Of a stretch of 64,000 nucleotides of DNA, positions 21,780 to 33,569 are shown piece by piece; position 1 is the stretch's first letter; each line of letters starts with the position of its first letter. The notes under the pieces were generated by a model. The model was given only the letters and a program-made list of their open reading frames with translations. It did no database searches and was not told the origin of the DNA. This DNA comes from Margaritifera margaritifera (Eukaryota; Mollusca; Bivalvia; Unionida; Margaritiferidae). The position numbers and the translations under genes are program-made. The DNA lies in contig JAQPZY010001689.1 of assembly GCA_029931535.1 (NCBI GenBank), positions 496,001 to 560,000 of the forward strand, given 5' to 3'.

Positions 21780-22010
21780 TTATAGTTGTATTGATTTGTT
21801 GTGGTGGTAGATGTAATGGTGGTTGTAGTGGTGATGATGGTGGCAGTGTTGTTGGTGGTGGTAGTAGTAGTATTCGTGGTGATCAAGGGTGATATCAACT
21901 GTAGTATTAGTAGTAGTAGTAGAAGAAGGAGGAGGTAATTAGTAGTAGTAGTAGTAGTAGAAGTAATATTAATAGTAGTAGAAGTAGTAATAGTAATAGT
22001 TGTTATGCCT
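21780..22010. repeat. GTA/GTG trinucleotide-rich tract
   Basis: Degenerate GTA, GTG and GAA triplets. The same type of tract resumes right of the LINE at 25580, so the LINE sits inside a trinucleotide region. Confidence 0.85.
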
Positions 22011-22619
22011 ACGTTTAATGCACACAACCGTGAACAGGCGGCCTAGCAGATATGCTCATCCCTCAACCGTGAAGGCAGATGGCAAGAGCTGTTTGGACAG
22101 AGCCGGGCGTCAACTCAGGTGCAGTAGGAACTGATGGCCATCCACTGCATCCGGACGTGTCTCCAGACGTCTCGAGATTGTCGTGCCACTGGACTCAGAC
22201 AGGCCTGGACGAGAGAGTGAAGGCGACTATGCGCAACTTTCCCTCACTTAAATCCAACTCACTTGCGAGTCATGCCACTATTCCCCTCCTCCCACTAGAT
22301 ACCTTCAAGTCCTGTGGCGACAGGCGAGCGGCAAAGCAGCAGGTGTGGACACACTGGGGGCGTTAGCAGCAGACCTGCACACAGGCGGCTCAGGGCTTAG
22401 GGTCACTTTTCACTTGACCGAAATACCCCCCCCCCCGGGTGACTGAGCAGTCTCTTTAAGGATTATACTGTTCCCCTCCGTAGCACGAGGAAGGTGCTAG
22501 AAAAGGTGCCATAAACATTGCCTGCATCACCTTAACCCTAGTCAGCATGTCGCGGCTGACGGGGATCCCACCTTAAAGGCCGAAAACCTAACAAGAAGAC
22601 GAAGGTGACGCAACTCACA

Positions 22620-23243
22620 TTACATCAGTAGATAGACCAGAGAAAAGAACAACTCTAGTTGGTAGAGAACAGGCCAGATTCAACATCCAGTTAGCAGCCT
22701 TGAGTAAAACTAGCATAGCTGAGAAATGACAACTCACCAAAGTAGGGGCCAGCTACACCTTCTTCTGGAGTGGGCCAAGTAAAGAAGACCGACGTAAAAC
22801 TTGTGTTGGGTATGCCATCAAATCACAGCTAGTTAGCAAGCTCACAAATCTCCCAAGGGCCTGAATGACAGACTAACGCAAGTGACACTCCCACTGTATT
22901 GAAAAAGACATGCAACTATCATCAGCGCCTATGCACCCACCATGACCAACCCAGATGCGATCAAGGACAATTTTATGAAGACCTGGAGTCTCTTATTGCA
23001 GACACGCTCATGTTTTTTGATGACTTCAGTACTAGAGTTGGCACGGATCGCCAGACATGGCCAGGTGTCACTGGCAAAAATGGCTTTGGCAAATGCAACA
23101 ACAACGGGCTCCTCCTATTGATGAAATGCGCTGAACACGACCTACTAATCATCAACACAGTATTCCGGCTACCAAACTGCAACAGCACGTCCTGGATGCA
23201 CCCACGCTCCAAGCACTGGCATCATACGTGCCCAAAAGTTTAA
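22620..23243 (+). pseudogene. LINE endonuclease domain, broken and internally deleted
   Basis: An early block includes YTFFWSGPSKEDRR in one frame. The later block (22899-23243) includes FYEDLESLI, DDFSTRVG at the place of the usual GDFN motif, and WMHPRSKHWH. The sequence then jumps to the linker, so the C-terminal part of the endonuclease, including the usual SDH histidine motif, has been deleted. The Gly-Asp to Asp-Asp and Asn to Ser changes in GDFN are further signs of decay. Confidence 0.8.
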
Positions 23244-23253
23244 TGTCGCCAAA

Positions 23254-25563
23254 TTGAAACAAGAGAATATGAAACAGGAATTTGTCGAAGAACTGTGCAG
23301 CCAACTGGATGCAATCGATATAAATTCCGAAAATGTCGAAGAAAACTGGGCATTCTTTCGAGACTCTGGGTACTCAATTGCATCTAAAACCCTCGGTCCC
23401 ACCACACGTAAACATCAAGATGGGTTTGCTGAGAACGATGCTGCTATACAAAAACTTCGGAATGAGAGAAATCGCTTACGGAAGGCATGTTTAGAAGACA
23501 GCACTTCATCATCGAAGAAAGCATCCTTTAACAACATCAAGAGGACTGTCCTCAGAAAGTTGCAAGACTCAAGGCTGATCAATAAGGCAGATGAGATTCA
23601 GTCCTACGCAGACAAAATGACATGAAGAACTTCTATGATGCTTTGAAGACAATCTACGGGCCACAGTCATCAGGAACATCTCCAACACTGATTACTGACA
23701 ATGCCACTCTGCTCACTGACAAAGAAAAGAATACAAAGATGGACAAAACACTTCAACAACATCCTCAATCAATAGTCATCTCTCAGCGAGGAGGCAAATG
23801 ATCGACTGCCTCAGGTGGAAATCAACATATCACTTGCTGATCCTCCAACGCTGACTGAAACTGTGAAAGCAATTGACCTGCTGTCAAATGGCAAAGCACC
23901 TAGAGCAGATGCTATACCAACAGAAGTCTACAAAGCCAGAGGCTCGCACATGGCACAGTGACTGACTGAGCTCTTCCAGTCAATGTGAATTCAAGGAACT
24001 ATACCCCAGGAGAACAAGGATCCATCCATCGTCCACTTATACAAGCGGAAAGTCAACAGATAATCCCGCATCGGGGCATCTCCTTGCTGTCAATAGCCTG
24101 CAAAATCCTTGCCAAAATTCTGCTGAATCGTCTTGTGCATGGCATCGATCATCGGCTCCTACCTGAGAGTCAATGTGGTTTCAGGAAAGGACGATTGACA
24201 ACAGACATAGTGTTTGCAGCTCGTCAACCCTAGGAGGAATGCCAGGAACATCATACCAACCTGTACACGACATTCATCGACCTGACAAAAGCATTTGACA
24301 CAGCCATGGAGGCTTTTCGAAGATCATTGCAAAATTTGGTTGCCCATAGAAATTTATCATGATGGTTCGGCAAAACCATGATGGTATGCTCGCTCGTGTC
24401 GTGGACGATTGCGAGTTTTCTGAACCATTTCCAGTTATCAGTGGAGTCAAGCAAGGCTGTGTTGGCTCCAACCTTCTTCACTAAATGTTATCTGCCATGC
24501 TTACTGATGCCTTTCGTGACTATGACACTGGGATCTCCATCAGATACCAGACTGACGGCAAGCTCTTCAACCTGAGGAGACTACAGACGAAGACGAAGTT
24601 ACAGGAAGTGACTGTTCGTGATCTTCTATTTGCTGACAACTGTTCCCTAAATGCCAAATCTGATTCTGACATGCAACACAGTATGGACCATTTCTCTTCA
24701 GCTTGTGACAATTTCGGTCTCACAATCAGTATCAAGAAGACAGAGGTGATGCACCAACCTGCACCAGGAAAGCCTTACGTAGAGTCTACCATCACAATAA
24801 ATGGTCACCTATCTCGGCAGCACACTGTCACGTGCAGCCCACATCGATGATGAAACCAACGCCAGAAATGCTAAAGCAAGTGTGGCCTTTGGCAGACTAT
24901 GTGCAAATGTGTGGGAGCGCAGATGTATCAGTCTACAAACAAAACTTAAAGTCTATAAAGCCATTGTGTTGCCGACCCTGCTGTATGCTTGCAAAACCTG
25001 GACGGTGTACATACGACATGCCAAGAAGATGAACCATTTTCACATGAGCTGACCGAGGAAACTGATGTGGATAAGATGGCAGAACAAGGTCCCAGACACT
25101 GAGGTTCTCACACGGGCAGGCATTCCAAGCATCACACTCTGCCGATGAAATCACAGACGAGATGGGCAGGCCACATTACCAGGATGTCAGAAGAGCGACT
25201 ACTAAGGAAGATCTTCTACAGTGAGCTGAAGGATGGAAAGCGATCTCAGGGTGGTCAGAAGGACCGCTTCAAAGATTCCCTTAAGTCATCTTTGAAACAC
25301 TTAAACATTGACCTTGAGTCTTGGGAAGATCTCGCACAGGATCGCTGCACCTGGCGAAATCTCTCATCCATACTGGAGCTACAGACTATGAACGGAGGAG
25401 AATTGCAGAGGCAGTTCAGACGTTCGAGCTGCGTAAATCTCAGAACTGCAGCACGTCCTCTTTTGATCAAGTAAACCCAAGCGGCATCTTCTGTGGAGTG
25501 TGCCACAGACAGTTCAAAACACAAATTGGCCTAATCAGCCACACACGTACTCACATAAACTAA
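23254..25563 (+). pseudogene. LINE reverse transcriptase with C-terminal zinc finger, broken
   Basis: Pieces in several frames carry the RT landmarks: RGISLLSIACKILAKILLNR and LPESQCGFRKGR (23985-24233), FIDLTKAFD (about 24270), VKQGCVGSNLL in the LAPTLF region (about 24445), and LLFADNCSL (24614-24646), where the second Asp of the catalytic FADD is Asn (24638-24640). Then come YLGSTLSRA and the tail RWAGHITRMSEERL (25145-25474). The final frame (25321-25563) ends in a perfect C-X2-C-X12-H-X3-H finger (25494-25558). Confidence 0.88.
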
Positions 25564-25579
25564 ACTCGAACGACGAACA

Positions 25580-25815
25580 ACAACAGTAGTAGTAATAGTA
25601 GGAGGAGGAGGAGGTGAAGTAGTAAATTAGTAGTAGTATTTAAAGAAGTATTGCTGCTGGTGGAGGTGGTGGTGGCTGTAATTGTATTGGGGTGGTTACT
25701 AGTATTAGTAGTAGTGTTGGTATTAATGGTGGTAGTGGTAGTAGCAAAAGTAGTTGTAGTAGTAGCAGTATCAGAAGCAGCAGCTGTGGCAGTAGTAGTA
25801 GTAGTATAAACAGAT
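25580..25815. repeat. GTA/GGT trinucleotide-rich tract
   Basis: Same composition as 21780-22010. The plus-strand serine-rich frame across it is an artefact. Confidence 0.85.
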
Positions 25816-25840
25816 ATAGCTACTTTCTAAATTCCAGGAT

Positions 25841-26082
25841 CTCAAACATAAATCAGCCCACATTAAATTGGAGACTCAAACATAAATCAGCCCACATTAA
25901 ATTGGGGATTCAAACATAAATCAGCCCACATTAAATTGGGGACTCAAACATAAATCAGCCCACATTAAATTGGGGACGCAAACATAAATCAGCCCACATT
26001 AAATTGGGGACTCAAACATAAATCAGACCACATTAAATTGGGGACTCAAACATAAATCAGCCCACATTAAATTGGGAGCTCA
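25841..26082. repeat. 34-bp minisatellite, 7 copies
   Basis: Unit CTCAAACATAAATCAGCCCA plus a CATTAAATTGGGGA block. Copies are nearly identical. Confidence 0.95.
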
Positions 26083-26309
26083 AAGTGTACAATTTAGACA
26101 CCTTTATCAAATAGTTTTGTACTATACACGCACGGAAAATATATGTATTAGTCTACAAATCTCGTGCATGCCATTTTTTTTTTCTAAACCCTGTACAAAT
26201 ACATTTTTGCACATGTTTCTCTGCGATAACGTTTTAATTTGTAATCTGATAAAAAAATGTCAGTGCCAAAGTTTGTTCAGAATGACTAACGCCAGCTTTT
26301 CAATTTCAG
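26083..26309. other. Unannotated stretch
   Basis: Nothing supported. Confidence 0.5.
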
Positions 26310-26475
26310 TATGTATGAATGTATGTATGTATGTATGTATGTATGTATGTATGTATGTATGTATGTATGTATGTATGTATGTATGTATGTATGTATGTAT
26401 GTATGTATGTATGTATGTATGTGTGTGCGTTTGTATGTATGTATGGATGTATAGATGTATGTATGTATGTATCAA
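26310..26475. repeat. (GTAT)n microsatellite
   Basis: About 35 tetranucleotide units with a few substitutions. Long open frames (Met-Tyr-Val-Cys and Thr-Tyr-Ile-His peptides) on both strands come from it. Confidence 0.96.
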
Positions 26476-27005
26476 CCTATCTAATACAAAGCTGTTATAC
26501 AGCCATGGCTGTACCACAAACTGTACATAAATAAGTAAGAAAATAGGTAAGTAAATAAATAAATATATAAATAAATCAATAACAAGTAACAGAGATAGCA
26601 TATTAGTGTGTATATATTAGTCCCAATAAGTAAATGAAGTCAAATTATGTAACAATAATGTTTTTTATGTCACTTTGTACATACAAAACCATTACTAATA
26701 AACAAAACAATGAAGGATGTTTTTAATCGTTTAATTTAGTAAGAACCTATCGTAACAAAGTAAATCAAACAAGAAAGGACTTGTCTTTCCCGTTCATCAC
26801 TCACAGCTCTCCTGCCCTACCAATTTTATTCCCGCAGACGATTAATGCAGGACCTGATCTGCGTTTACTTTCCTATGGCTGTATGGAACAGTTTCCTATG
26901 GCTGTGTGGCCCAATTTGAAATAAGAAGTGATTGATGTTCAATAATTTCAAACATAACACCGTAAAACTCACAAAAGATTCTTCTTTCGAATAACTGCTC
27001 AAAGA
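26476..27005. other. Unannotated AT-rich stretch
   Basis: Nothing supported. Confidence 0.5.
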
Positions 27006-27713
27006 TCAAACTTTTTATTATCGAAAATGACATTATACTGGAGTAATATCTGCACATATTTACTAATCGACAATGACATTATACAGGAGTAATATCTACA
27101 CATATTTACTAATCGACAATGACATTATACTGGAGTAATATCTGCACATATATACTAATCGACAATTACATTATACTGGAGTAATATCTGCACATATTTA
27201 CTAATCGACAATGACATTATACTGGAGTAATATCTGCACATATATACTAATCGACAATGACATTATACTGGAGTAATATCTGCACATATATACAAATAGC
27301 AATGACATTATACTGGAGTAATATCTGCACATATATACTAATCGACAATGACATTATACTGGAGTAATATATGCACATATATACTAATCGACAATGACAT
27401 TATACTGTAGTAATATCTGCACATATATACTAATCGACAATGACATTATACTGTAGTAATATCTGCACATATATACTAATCGACAATGACATTATACTGG
27501 AGTAATATCTGCACATATATACAAATAGCAATGACATTATACTGGAGTAATATCTGCACATATATACTAATCGACAATGACATTATACTGGAGTAATATC
27601 TGCACATATATACTAATCGACAATGACATTATACTGGAGTAATATCTGCACATATTTACTAATCGACAATGACATTATACTGGAGTAATATCTGCACATA
27701 TATACTAATCGGT
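27006..27713. repeat. 46-bp minisatellite, about 15 copies
   Basis: Unit contains GACATTATACTGGAGTAATA and CTGCACATATATAC plus an AATCGACAAT link. A variant ACAAATAGCAATG link occurs twice at the same relative place (27290 and 27520), which points to block duplication of about 230 bp. Confidence 0.95.
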
Positions 27714-27847
27714 ATTTAACGCAACATATACAAAGTCTGATGTGAATCGGGAACATTAAACGTAAAATAACAGTATCATTGTATTGAGTGAAAACATATA
27801 TATTTTAAACATTATAGCATCAATATGAACTTGTTCGAGTTGAAACA

Positions 27848-28033
27848 CAATACTGTCGGGTTAATGTATGCAATACAATAATGTTGGGTCAATGTATGCA
27901 ATACAATAATGTTGGGTTAATGTATGCAATACAATAATGTTGGGTTAATGTATGCAATACAATAATGTTGGGTTAATGTATGCAATACAATAATGTTGGG
28001 TTAATGTATGCAATACAATAATGTTGGGTTAAT

Positions 28034-28035
<2 letters not shown>
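27848..28035. repeat. 28-bp minisatellite, about 7 copies
   Basis: Unit AATGTTGGGTTAATGTATGC plus AATACAAT, running directly into a GA tract. Confidence 0.95.

Positions 28036-28104
<69 letters not shown>
28036..28104. repeat. (GA)n microsatellite
   Basis: About 34 uninterrupted GA units directly after the 28-bp array. Confidence 0.97.
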
Positions 28105-28107
<3 letters not shown>

Positions 28108-28566
28108 CAGTTTCATTGCCAGTAAGGTGTTGCTGCATTAAGACCGATGTACACAGTGTTGTTTACTTATGCCTGTTGATGAAAAAATTAAAAATGTCCG
28201 TAGTGTAATAACACACTCAAGGATAGAGAAATTCTTTATATTGTCTAGCATTACAGGTCGCAAAATGCAAATCGTCGGTCTTAGACCTCTAATAACATTA
28301 CCAGAATTCTATGTGGTTTACTTTTTTTTTTTTTTCCTTTTCTTGCGTTACGCGGCACAAGATTCACTACGAATTAGTAATGAATGATGTACGCAGATGG
28401 ATTAAACTTAATATGAACAAAATACGACGGAAAAAAGGTGTTTTTTCGGCGACTGTTTCGGTTTAAAAAACGGTTTAAAATAATCAAAACGTCTGCGTGT
28501 GTGTGTGTGTGTGTCTGTGTTAATTTACTAAATGAAACACATTTTATTTCTTTTTTGAAGAACATC
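28105..28566. other. Left flank of the Polinton
   Basis: No supported gene. Contains a (GT)n run near 28495-28514. The last 5 nt (ACATC, 28562-28566) form the flanking direct repeat. Confidence 0.55.
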
Positions 28567-28731
28567 AGTAGTAAGGTAAAAGGCGGATCCCAACACAACC
28601 CACCCTACCCTAATTCAAATCAGTCGATCCAACCCCTTACGAGCTTGTTCCTCTTGATTTTTCACTTAGGAAATGGTGGGTTGTGTTGGGATCACACCTT
28701 TATCCTTACTACTATAAGTGTTTATACTATA
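28567..28731 (+). repeat. Left terminal inverted repeat, itself a hairpin
   Basis: Matches the reverse complement of 46345-46509 with few substitutions. Inside it, 28567-28606 pairs with 28675-28713 (shared core GATCCCAACACAACCCACC), leaving a 68-nt loop. Confidence 0.95.
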
Positions 28732-28810
28732 AGATCGCAATACTATTTTATATTATGGTTTAGATAAAACTTATAGTTGATTATTTATATTATGGTTTAG
28801 ATAAAAATGA

Positions 28811-31800
28811 TTATTCTCCGAAAATTATATCAAGGATATTCTCTGGTTCGCTATCATCGTAATCGTATCCAAATGCGAATGTGTTTATTCCGTCATGACA
28901 AACTCTTGTATCATCAAAATTACATAATCCAGCTTTATTGATAATGTTTGTTTTAATATTATGTTTTGTTGAGTTTATAGTTGTCATAGACATGATTATG
29001 TTCACCTTGTAACGCATTAAGATAATCATCGAATGATATATATTTATTGACGACAGTTTTTACAATTCCTTTAGCTTTTTTCTTTATTTTATTATCATCG
29101 GTTTTCATGCTATACATTTTAGATCTTAATCCAACAAATTCTTTGATCGGCGTGAAGTTAGTTTCATCTTTTAATTTACCAATTACCTTTTTATTCTTCT
29201 CACACTTAAACGGACTATTGTTAGGGTAATCTGATAGATCAAATAATGATCTGTTGTCGAAGATGTCCTGATATAATCTTCAGTCGTAACGTGATAACAG
29301 AGCGAATCTGTATCGCTAAATAATAGTTCTGAGTCGGGGTATTTATGTTTGAAATAATCGTAATGAATTCATATATTAATATTTTTGATATATCTAGTAT
29401 GGCAGATCCAACATAAATTGGTTTGTTTAGTTTTAGTTCTGTTTTACGTTTATGAACTGCTACTAGATTTTCTTTAAAGATTTTCATTGATACAAACCTA
29501 TCTTCGGCTAGAACTTTATCTCGCCGTACTGGATCATTGATTAGTTCTATATTTCTACGTTTTCTTATATTCTCCATTGTTTTACCAAATACTGAATTAT
29601 TCATTAACTTGAAGAAGTCTTTTTCTGATTCAGTTGTTGCAGCTGTTCTTTTATTTGTGTTGAAGTCAATATAATCTTTGAGCCAACAAGATTGTCTGAA
29701 TTTTAATGCGCGATGAACATTTGTTATTATAATACCATGATCTACAGCTTGTTTTAGCGCTTGATGATGAATAATATATTTCGTTTTATTCCTTAAATTT
29801 GGGACAAGTTTGTGGGTAACATTTTTACCCAGATTATATTTTACTTTCAGATCGCGCTGTTCTTGAGATATCATATCATCGGTGATTAGTAGTTGTTCAG
29901 CGCAGAAAGGATAATCATTATGTAATTTATGTAGATGATTTGGGTACATTAGATCGACCTCAACGAAATATCCAACATCATCTGGTATTTTTTTACTTGT
30001 TTCGGTTAGATATTTATCTCCAGTTATCCAACGAAATTCATCAACAGGCATTGGTTGAGACATAGTCCAACCATACAAATTATTTGTATCTAAGTATGTG
30101 ATATAACTTGATGGCTTACTTTCATCATAATCTTTTAAATATTTGTTATTGGCAACTGCATGCTTTTTAGTAATAACACTGATTCCACCACGTATTGATT
30201 TTTCAATAAAGTAGAACATTGTTGGATCAGTCAACAATTTTAGATTTACTTTAGTTAGTTTTAATGCAGCATCCCATGATAATCCCGGTGATGAGTAATA
30301 CCAGCAGGGATCGAGTTTGTAATAGTTTAAACATGTGGATCTAAATTCCTCGAAAATGTAAGCTAATAGTAGAACATCTGTTTTAAGATATACATCGTGA
30401 TAGTCGCCGAGTGTTTTACAATTTAGCGTTGACCAGACTTTTTGCGCTTGTTTGTAATCGTCGTCGGATATTTCTTCCATTTTTAGTTTCGAATAGAATT
30501 TTTCTTTCGGTGGAAGACATGTTTCATCGAATTTGTCCCAACCATCCATGTACTCGTAAGGATAAATTCCTTTGCTTTTTAGTATGTTACTGTCGATTGA
30601 TTTATCAGTTGCACTGAAATGTTGTTCTAGATGAGTAAATTGCCCACATCCTTTTGCTAGCACATCAAGTGGCGCTGGTTTAAACTGTAAACTATCAATG
30701 AATTGCAGAGGCCCTATTGTCACGGACATATACTTTTCATCGGTATTTGCGATACAACTGATTTTTTTATTACGAAGATTAACATTATCAAAGGTGCCGA
30801 CGATGATATGCGAATCATAACCTCGTAAATTATGAAATATTATTGGAATAAAATCTGGGCAACTGAAATGTAAGTTACATTTATTATGTGCTGGTCCACG
30901 ATATTCTCCAGTCATATGGCAATGATCTCTTACTTTATCAAATTTATCTACTTGCTGTTGGCAAATATGGCATATATTTGACATATCATATTCATCTTCT
31001 TGTTGATATGACAGTGGTATCATTTTTTTTAGGCCGTTTGTACATCGCTTGGATCTTATTTGCTTCAACCATTAAGTTTGATAATAACCATTCGGCGGGA
31101 TTATTGCCGCGGTATAATTTAATATCTTTTGAAAGACTTGGATTTGTACATACTACCTTGTAGGCGACACCACATGGAAGATGATCTTGTATTTCTGTTG
31201 TTGATGATATTTTGGGATTATTTGATACTGTTTCGATTGGAATCAGTAATGACTCGAAGTCTGCGTAAATAACAAATGGAATTTTTAGTTGTTTTCTATA
31301 GTTTTTAAAACTTAGTGATTCTTTTCCTTTTTCTGGTAGTTTTACTTTTTGAACTTCTACACAGTACTCGAGATGTTTACTTAGTACATCGCTTGATTGA
31401 CATCCGTGAAGACATTTATAGCAAAAATACATTTTAGATTTGTGTTTGTTATACTGAGATGCAACTAGTCCATCAAAGTTTTTGATATAACAATAATGTT
31501 CTTTATAATAGAGCAAATTAATTGTTTCCTGTGATGCTGTTTTGCTTATCAGGCGTGGATAATATTTTATTTTTTTTTCAGTTTCTTCGATACCAAACAC
31601 ATTAACGCTGATCCCATTGAGCTTTTCAAATTTTGGAATTTGTGATTCAGCAACGGGAAACTCAATTCCAGTAAAATTTAATAAATTTTCATACTGTTTG
31701 TATTGTGATACTCTATTTGGATTTCTATCAGGCGCATAAAACGCGGATAGAACCGCCCATTGGAAACATTTATTATCGGTGTTTCTTACATTTATAACAC

Positions 31801-32262
31801 ATTTACTAGTATTAGTTTTTTCAGGTAAATTAACATAAGATTTTCCTCTTAATGGTTTAAATTTATGGGTATGGATAAGTACTGATTGTATACGTTGTAA
31901 TGCCCAAGCCGAGCCCAATGAAACATATTCTGATATTTTATTATCTAGCTCATTAAAAATTATTTTTGTTATTATTTTATTTAAGTTTGATCCAAGTAAA
32001 ACAATTTTTGATTTTGATGAAATATAAACCTCAATTTTATTCGATGACTGATCTGATGCTGTTGCTTTTTCAAATATTACTTTATATTGCACTAAAAACT
32101 TGATACTCAAATGTTTAGCACGTTCTTGTATTATTGTTGGTGATATTATGCTGTATAATGATGATGGTGATAATGTTACAATATCATCGCCTAGATCAAT
32201 TTGCCACGAACTATCAAATCCAGCAAATGCCGAAGCAATTTTCTTAACATCTGTTATTTTTT
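28811..32262 (-). pseudogene. polB: Protein-primed DNA polymerase B (pPolB), frameshifted
   Basis: Would copy the element by protein-primed synthesis. The N-terminal piece (32258-30992; no ATG in frame, and the nearest ATG at about 32267 is separated by an A7 run) contains the exonuclease motif YADFESLL near 31260. A second piece (31068 to about 29365) has a C2H2/EndoVII-like finger (CHICQ, DHCHMTG), Exo II FHNLRGYDSH, Exo III YLKTDVLLLA, palm motif A YLDTNNLYGW and motif B LMNNSVFG. Motif C SDTDS is at 29303-29317 in another frame, and two further frame changes follow (near 29270 and 28960) before the C-terminal DDGIN-like end at 28811. Several breaks lie at or near homopolymers, so some could be assembly errors, but not all do. 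Confidence 0.93.
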
Positions 32263-32341
32263 TGCATTATTATAATATATTTATATCTAATTGATTTTTT
32301 TATTGTGGAAAATAAAACAATGAATTAAAGACATAATTTTT

Positions 32342-33151
32342 ATGCGGTATTTATATACAATGCAAAATTCTAGAATTCCCGAATATTCTGAAATTAATAC
32401 TCATTATGCTCATCCTACACTTGATGGATTTTATGGAACAACGACCGGCGAAGTTTCTTGCGATGATGAAATTGATATGGAAATTATCAAAACAACAGCG
32501 GGCTATAAAATTTTATGTGATGAAACAGAAATGTTCGTCAAAGATTTTATTTATACTTGTTTCAATGATGAAATTCCATTAGGATATCGAGTTTATCATA
32601 TTAATGGTTCTCTTACAGATAATAACGTTGAAAATCTGTGGTTGCAGGAAGAATATCAAAAACATTCCATTTACACAAATTATGAAGCAAATGATAATGG
32701 AATTATCAGAAATGTAAGAACAAAAAAAGTAGTTGGTTCTATGATGAATAGTGGTTATTTAATGCTTACCGTGAATGGAAATCCAGCTAAATGTATGTTG
32801 GCGCACCGTTTTGTTTACGAAGTTTTTAATGATATTATTCGATCAAAGTTAGTTATCGATCACATAAATAAGATAAAAAACGATAATCGGCTCGAGAACT
32901 TAGAGTTGGTAACTCAAAAGGAAAATACAGTACGAGGAGATCGTGCTAGGCAAAGGACCTTTGGAAACCCAGCGCGTCCAGTAACATCAACTGATGTGGA
33001 AACAGGAGAACAAATGCAGTTTAAATCGATAAGGTTGGCAGCTAAATATTTTAATATTAATCCGCGAACTGTACAATATGTAGCTAATGGAACTACAAGA
33101 TCAGCTATTTCAAAGAAATCGCTATCTAAAATTACGTTTAAATATATTTAA
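32342..33151 (+). CDS. HNH endonuclease with duplicated HNH half and NUMOD-like tail
   Basis: 269 codons, intact, on the opposite strand to its neighbours. Residues 113-196 match the HNH_3-type homing endonuclease core: AHRFVYEVF with H155, VIDHINKIKNDNRLENL with D173, H174 and N182. Residues 66-101 (VKDFIYTCF, YRVYHINGS, NNVENLW) look like a degenerate copy of the same core that has lost the first His and the DH pair's Asp. Residues 225-250 (FKSIRLAAKYFNINPRTVQY) form a NUMOD1-like DNA-binding helix-turn-helix. The start ATG at 32342 or the Met at 32360 are both possible. It ends by overlapping a convergent gene by 4 nt. Proteins like this usually cut DNA to promote their own spread, and this one is free-standing in a virus-like transposon. 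Confidence 0.85.
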   Translation: MRYLYTMQNSRIPEYSEINTHYAHPTLDGFYGTTTGEVSCDDEIDMEIIKTTAGYKILCDETEMFVKDFIYTCFNDEIPLGYRVYHINGSLTDNNVENLWLQEEYQKHSIYTNYEANDNGIIRNVRTKKVVGSMMNSGYLMLTVNGNPAKCMLAHRFVYEVFNDIIRSKLVIDHINKIKNDNRLENLELVTQKENTVRGDRARQRTFGNPARPVTSTDVETGEQMQFKSIRLAAKYFNINPRTVQYVANGTTRSAISKKSLSKITFKYI

Positions 33152-33441
33152 TCTGTTTGAAGTATTCGGATTAGTTCATTCTTTGATATACAGTTGTGCA
33201 CATACAGCATTATTACCTCAATGTCCCAGGTAACAATCACACTTTCACGCTCATGAAATATTTTTAATTCTTCTGGTGTTAGTAAAATATTATTTTTTTC
33301 TGCTCCAATTTCATTGTTTACCTTATTTATCTGAAGTACTACACTTCCTCGCGTAGTATTATTTGCAAAACAGTATTTTATTGCTTTCTCCAAATCAATT
33401 ATATTCTTGATATATCCACGATAATGATATCTAATTACCAT
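33148..33441 (-). CDS. Small protein of unknown function, 97 aa
   Basis: Starts with ATG at 33441, just downstream of an AT-rich TTATAATAATTGATT-type segment seen before other genes of the element. The protein is mixed alpha/beta in character, with no transmembrane segment or cysteine motif; the middle reads ILLTPEELKIFHERE. I do not recognise it. Its end overlaps the HNH gene by 4 nt, tail to tail. Confidence 0.6.
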   Translation of the reverse strand: MVIRYHYRGYIKNIIDLEKAIKYCFANNTTRGSVVLQINKVNNEIGAEKNNILLTPEELKIFHERESVIVTWDIEVIMLYVHNCISKNELIRILQTD

Positions 33442-33569
33442 TACGTTTATAATAATTGATTAGATAATAATCGCGCAATTTTTATCAAAATCGATTATAT
33501 AAACGAATAATCAATTTTATATATAAAATCATTTAGATAATAATCAATTATATAATAATCAATTATATA

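Larger units (their letters stand above)
22030..25580 (+). mobile_element. Decayed LINE (non-LTR retrotransposon)
   Basis: Consecutive homologous pieces, in order: a GC-richer 5' part (22030-22620), APE-type endonuclease pieces (about 22620-23225), the linker (23254-23625), reverse transcriptase (about 23860-25050), and a C-terminal segment with a C2H2 finger (to 25561). At least eight frame changes or stops break it. After the stop codon it runs into an AACAACAAC-type tail and then GTA repeats. I recognise the protein family as one common in invertebrate genomes but cannot name the clade with certainty. Confidence 0.88.

Noticed and set aside
22079..22366. 95-codon ORF at the LINE 5' part as an independent gene
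   Set aside because: It lies in the LINE 5' region upstream of the endonuclease pieces. I recognise no motif and see no reason to separate it from the LINE.
26260..26601. Long frames of Tyr-Val-Cys-Met or Thr-Tyr-Ile-His repeats
   Set aside because: GTAT microsatellite translated on both strands.
27006..27713. Regular 46-bp repeats as a possible CRISPR array
   Set aside because: No unique spacers alternate with the repeats, there are no cas genes, and the DNA is eukaryotic. The same holds for the other arrays.
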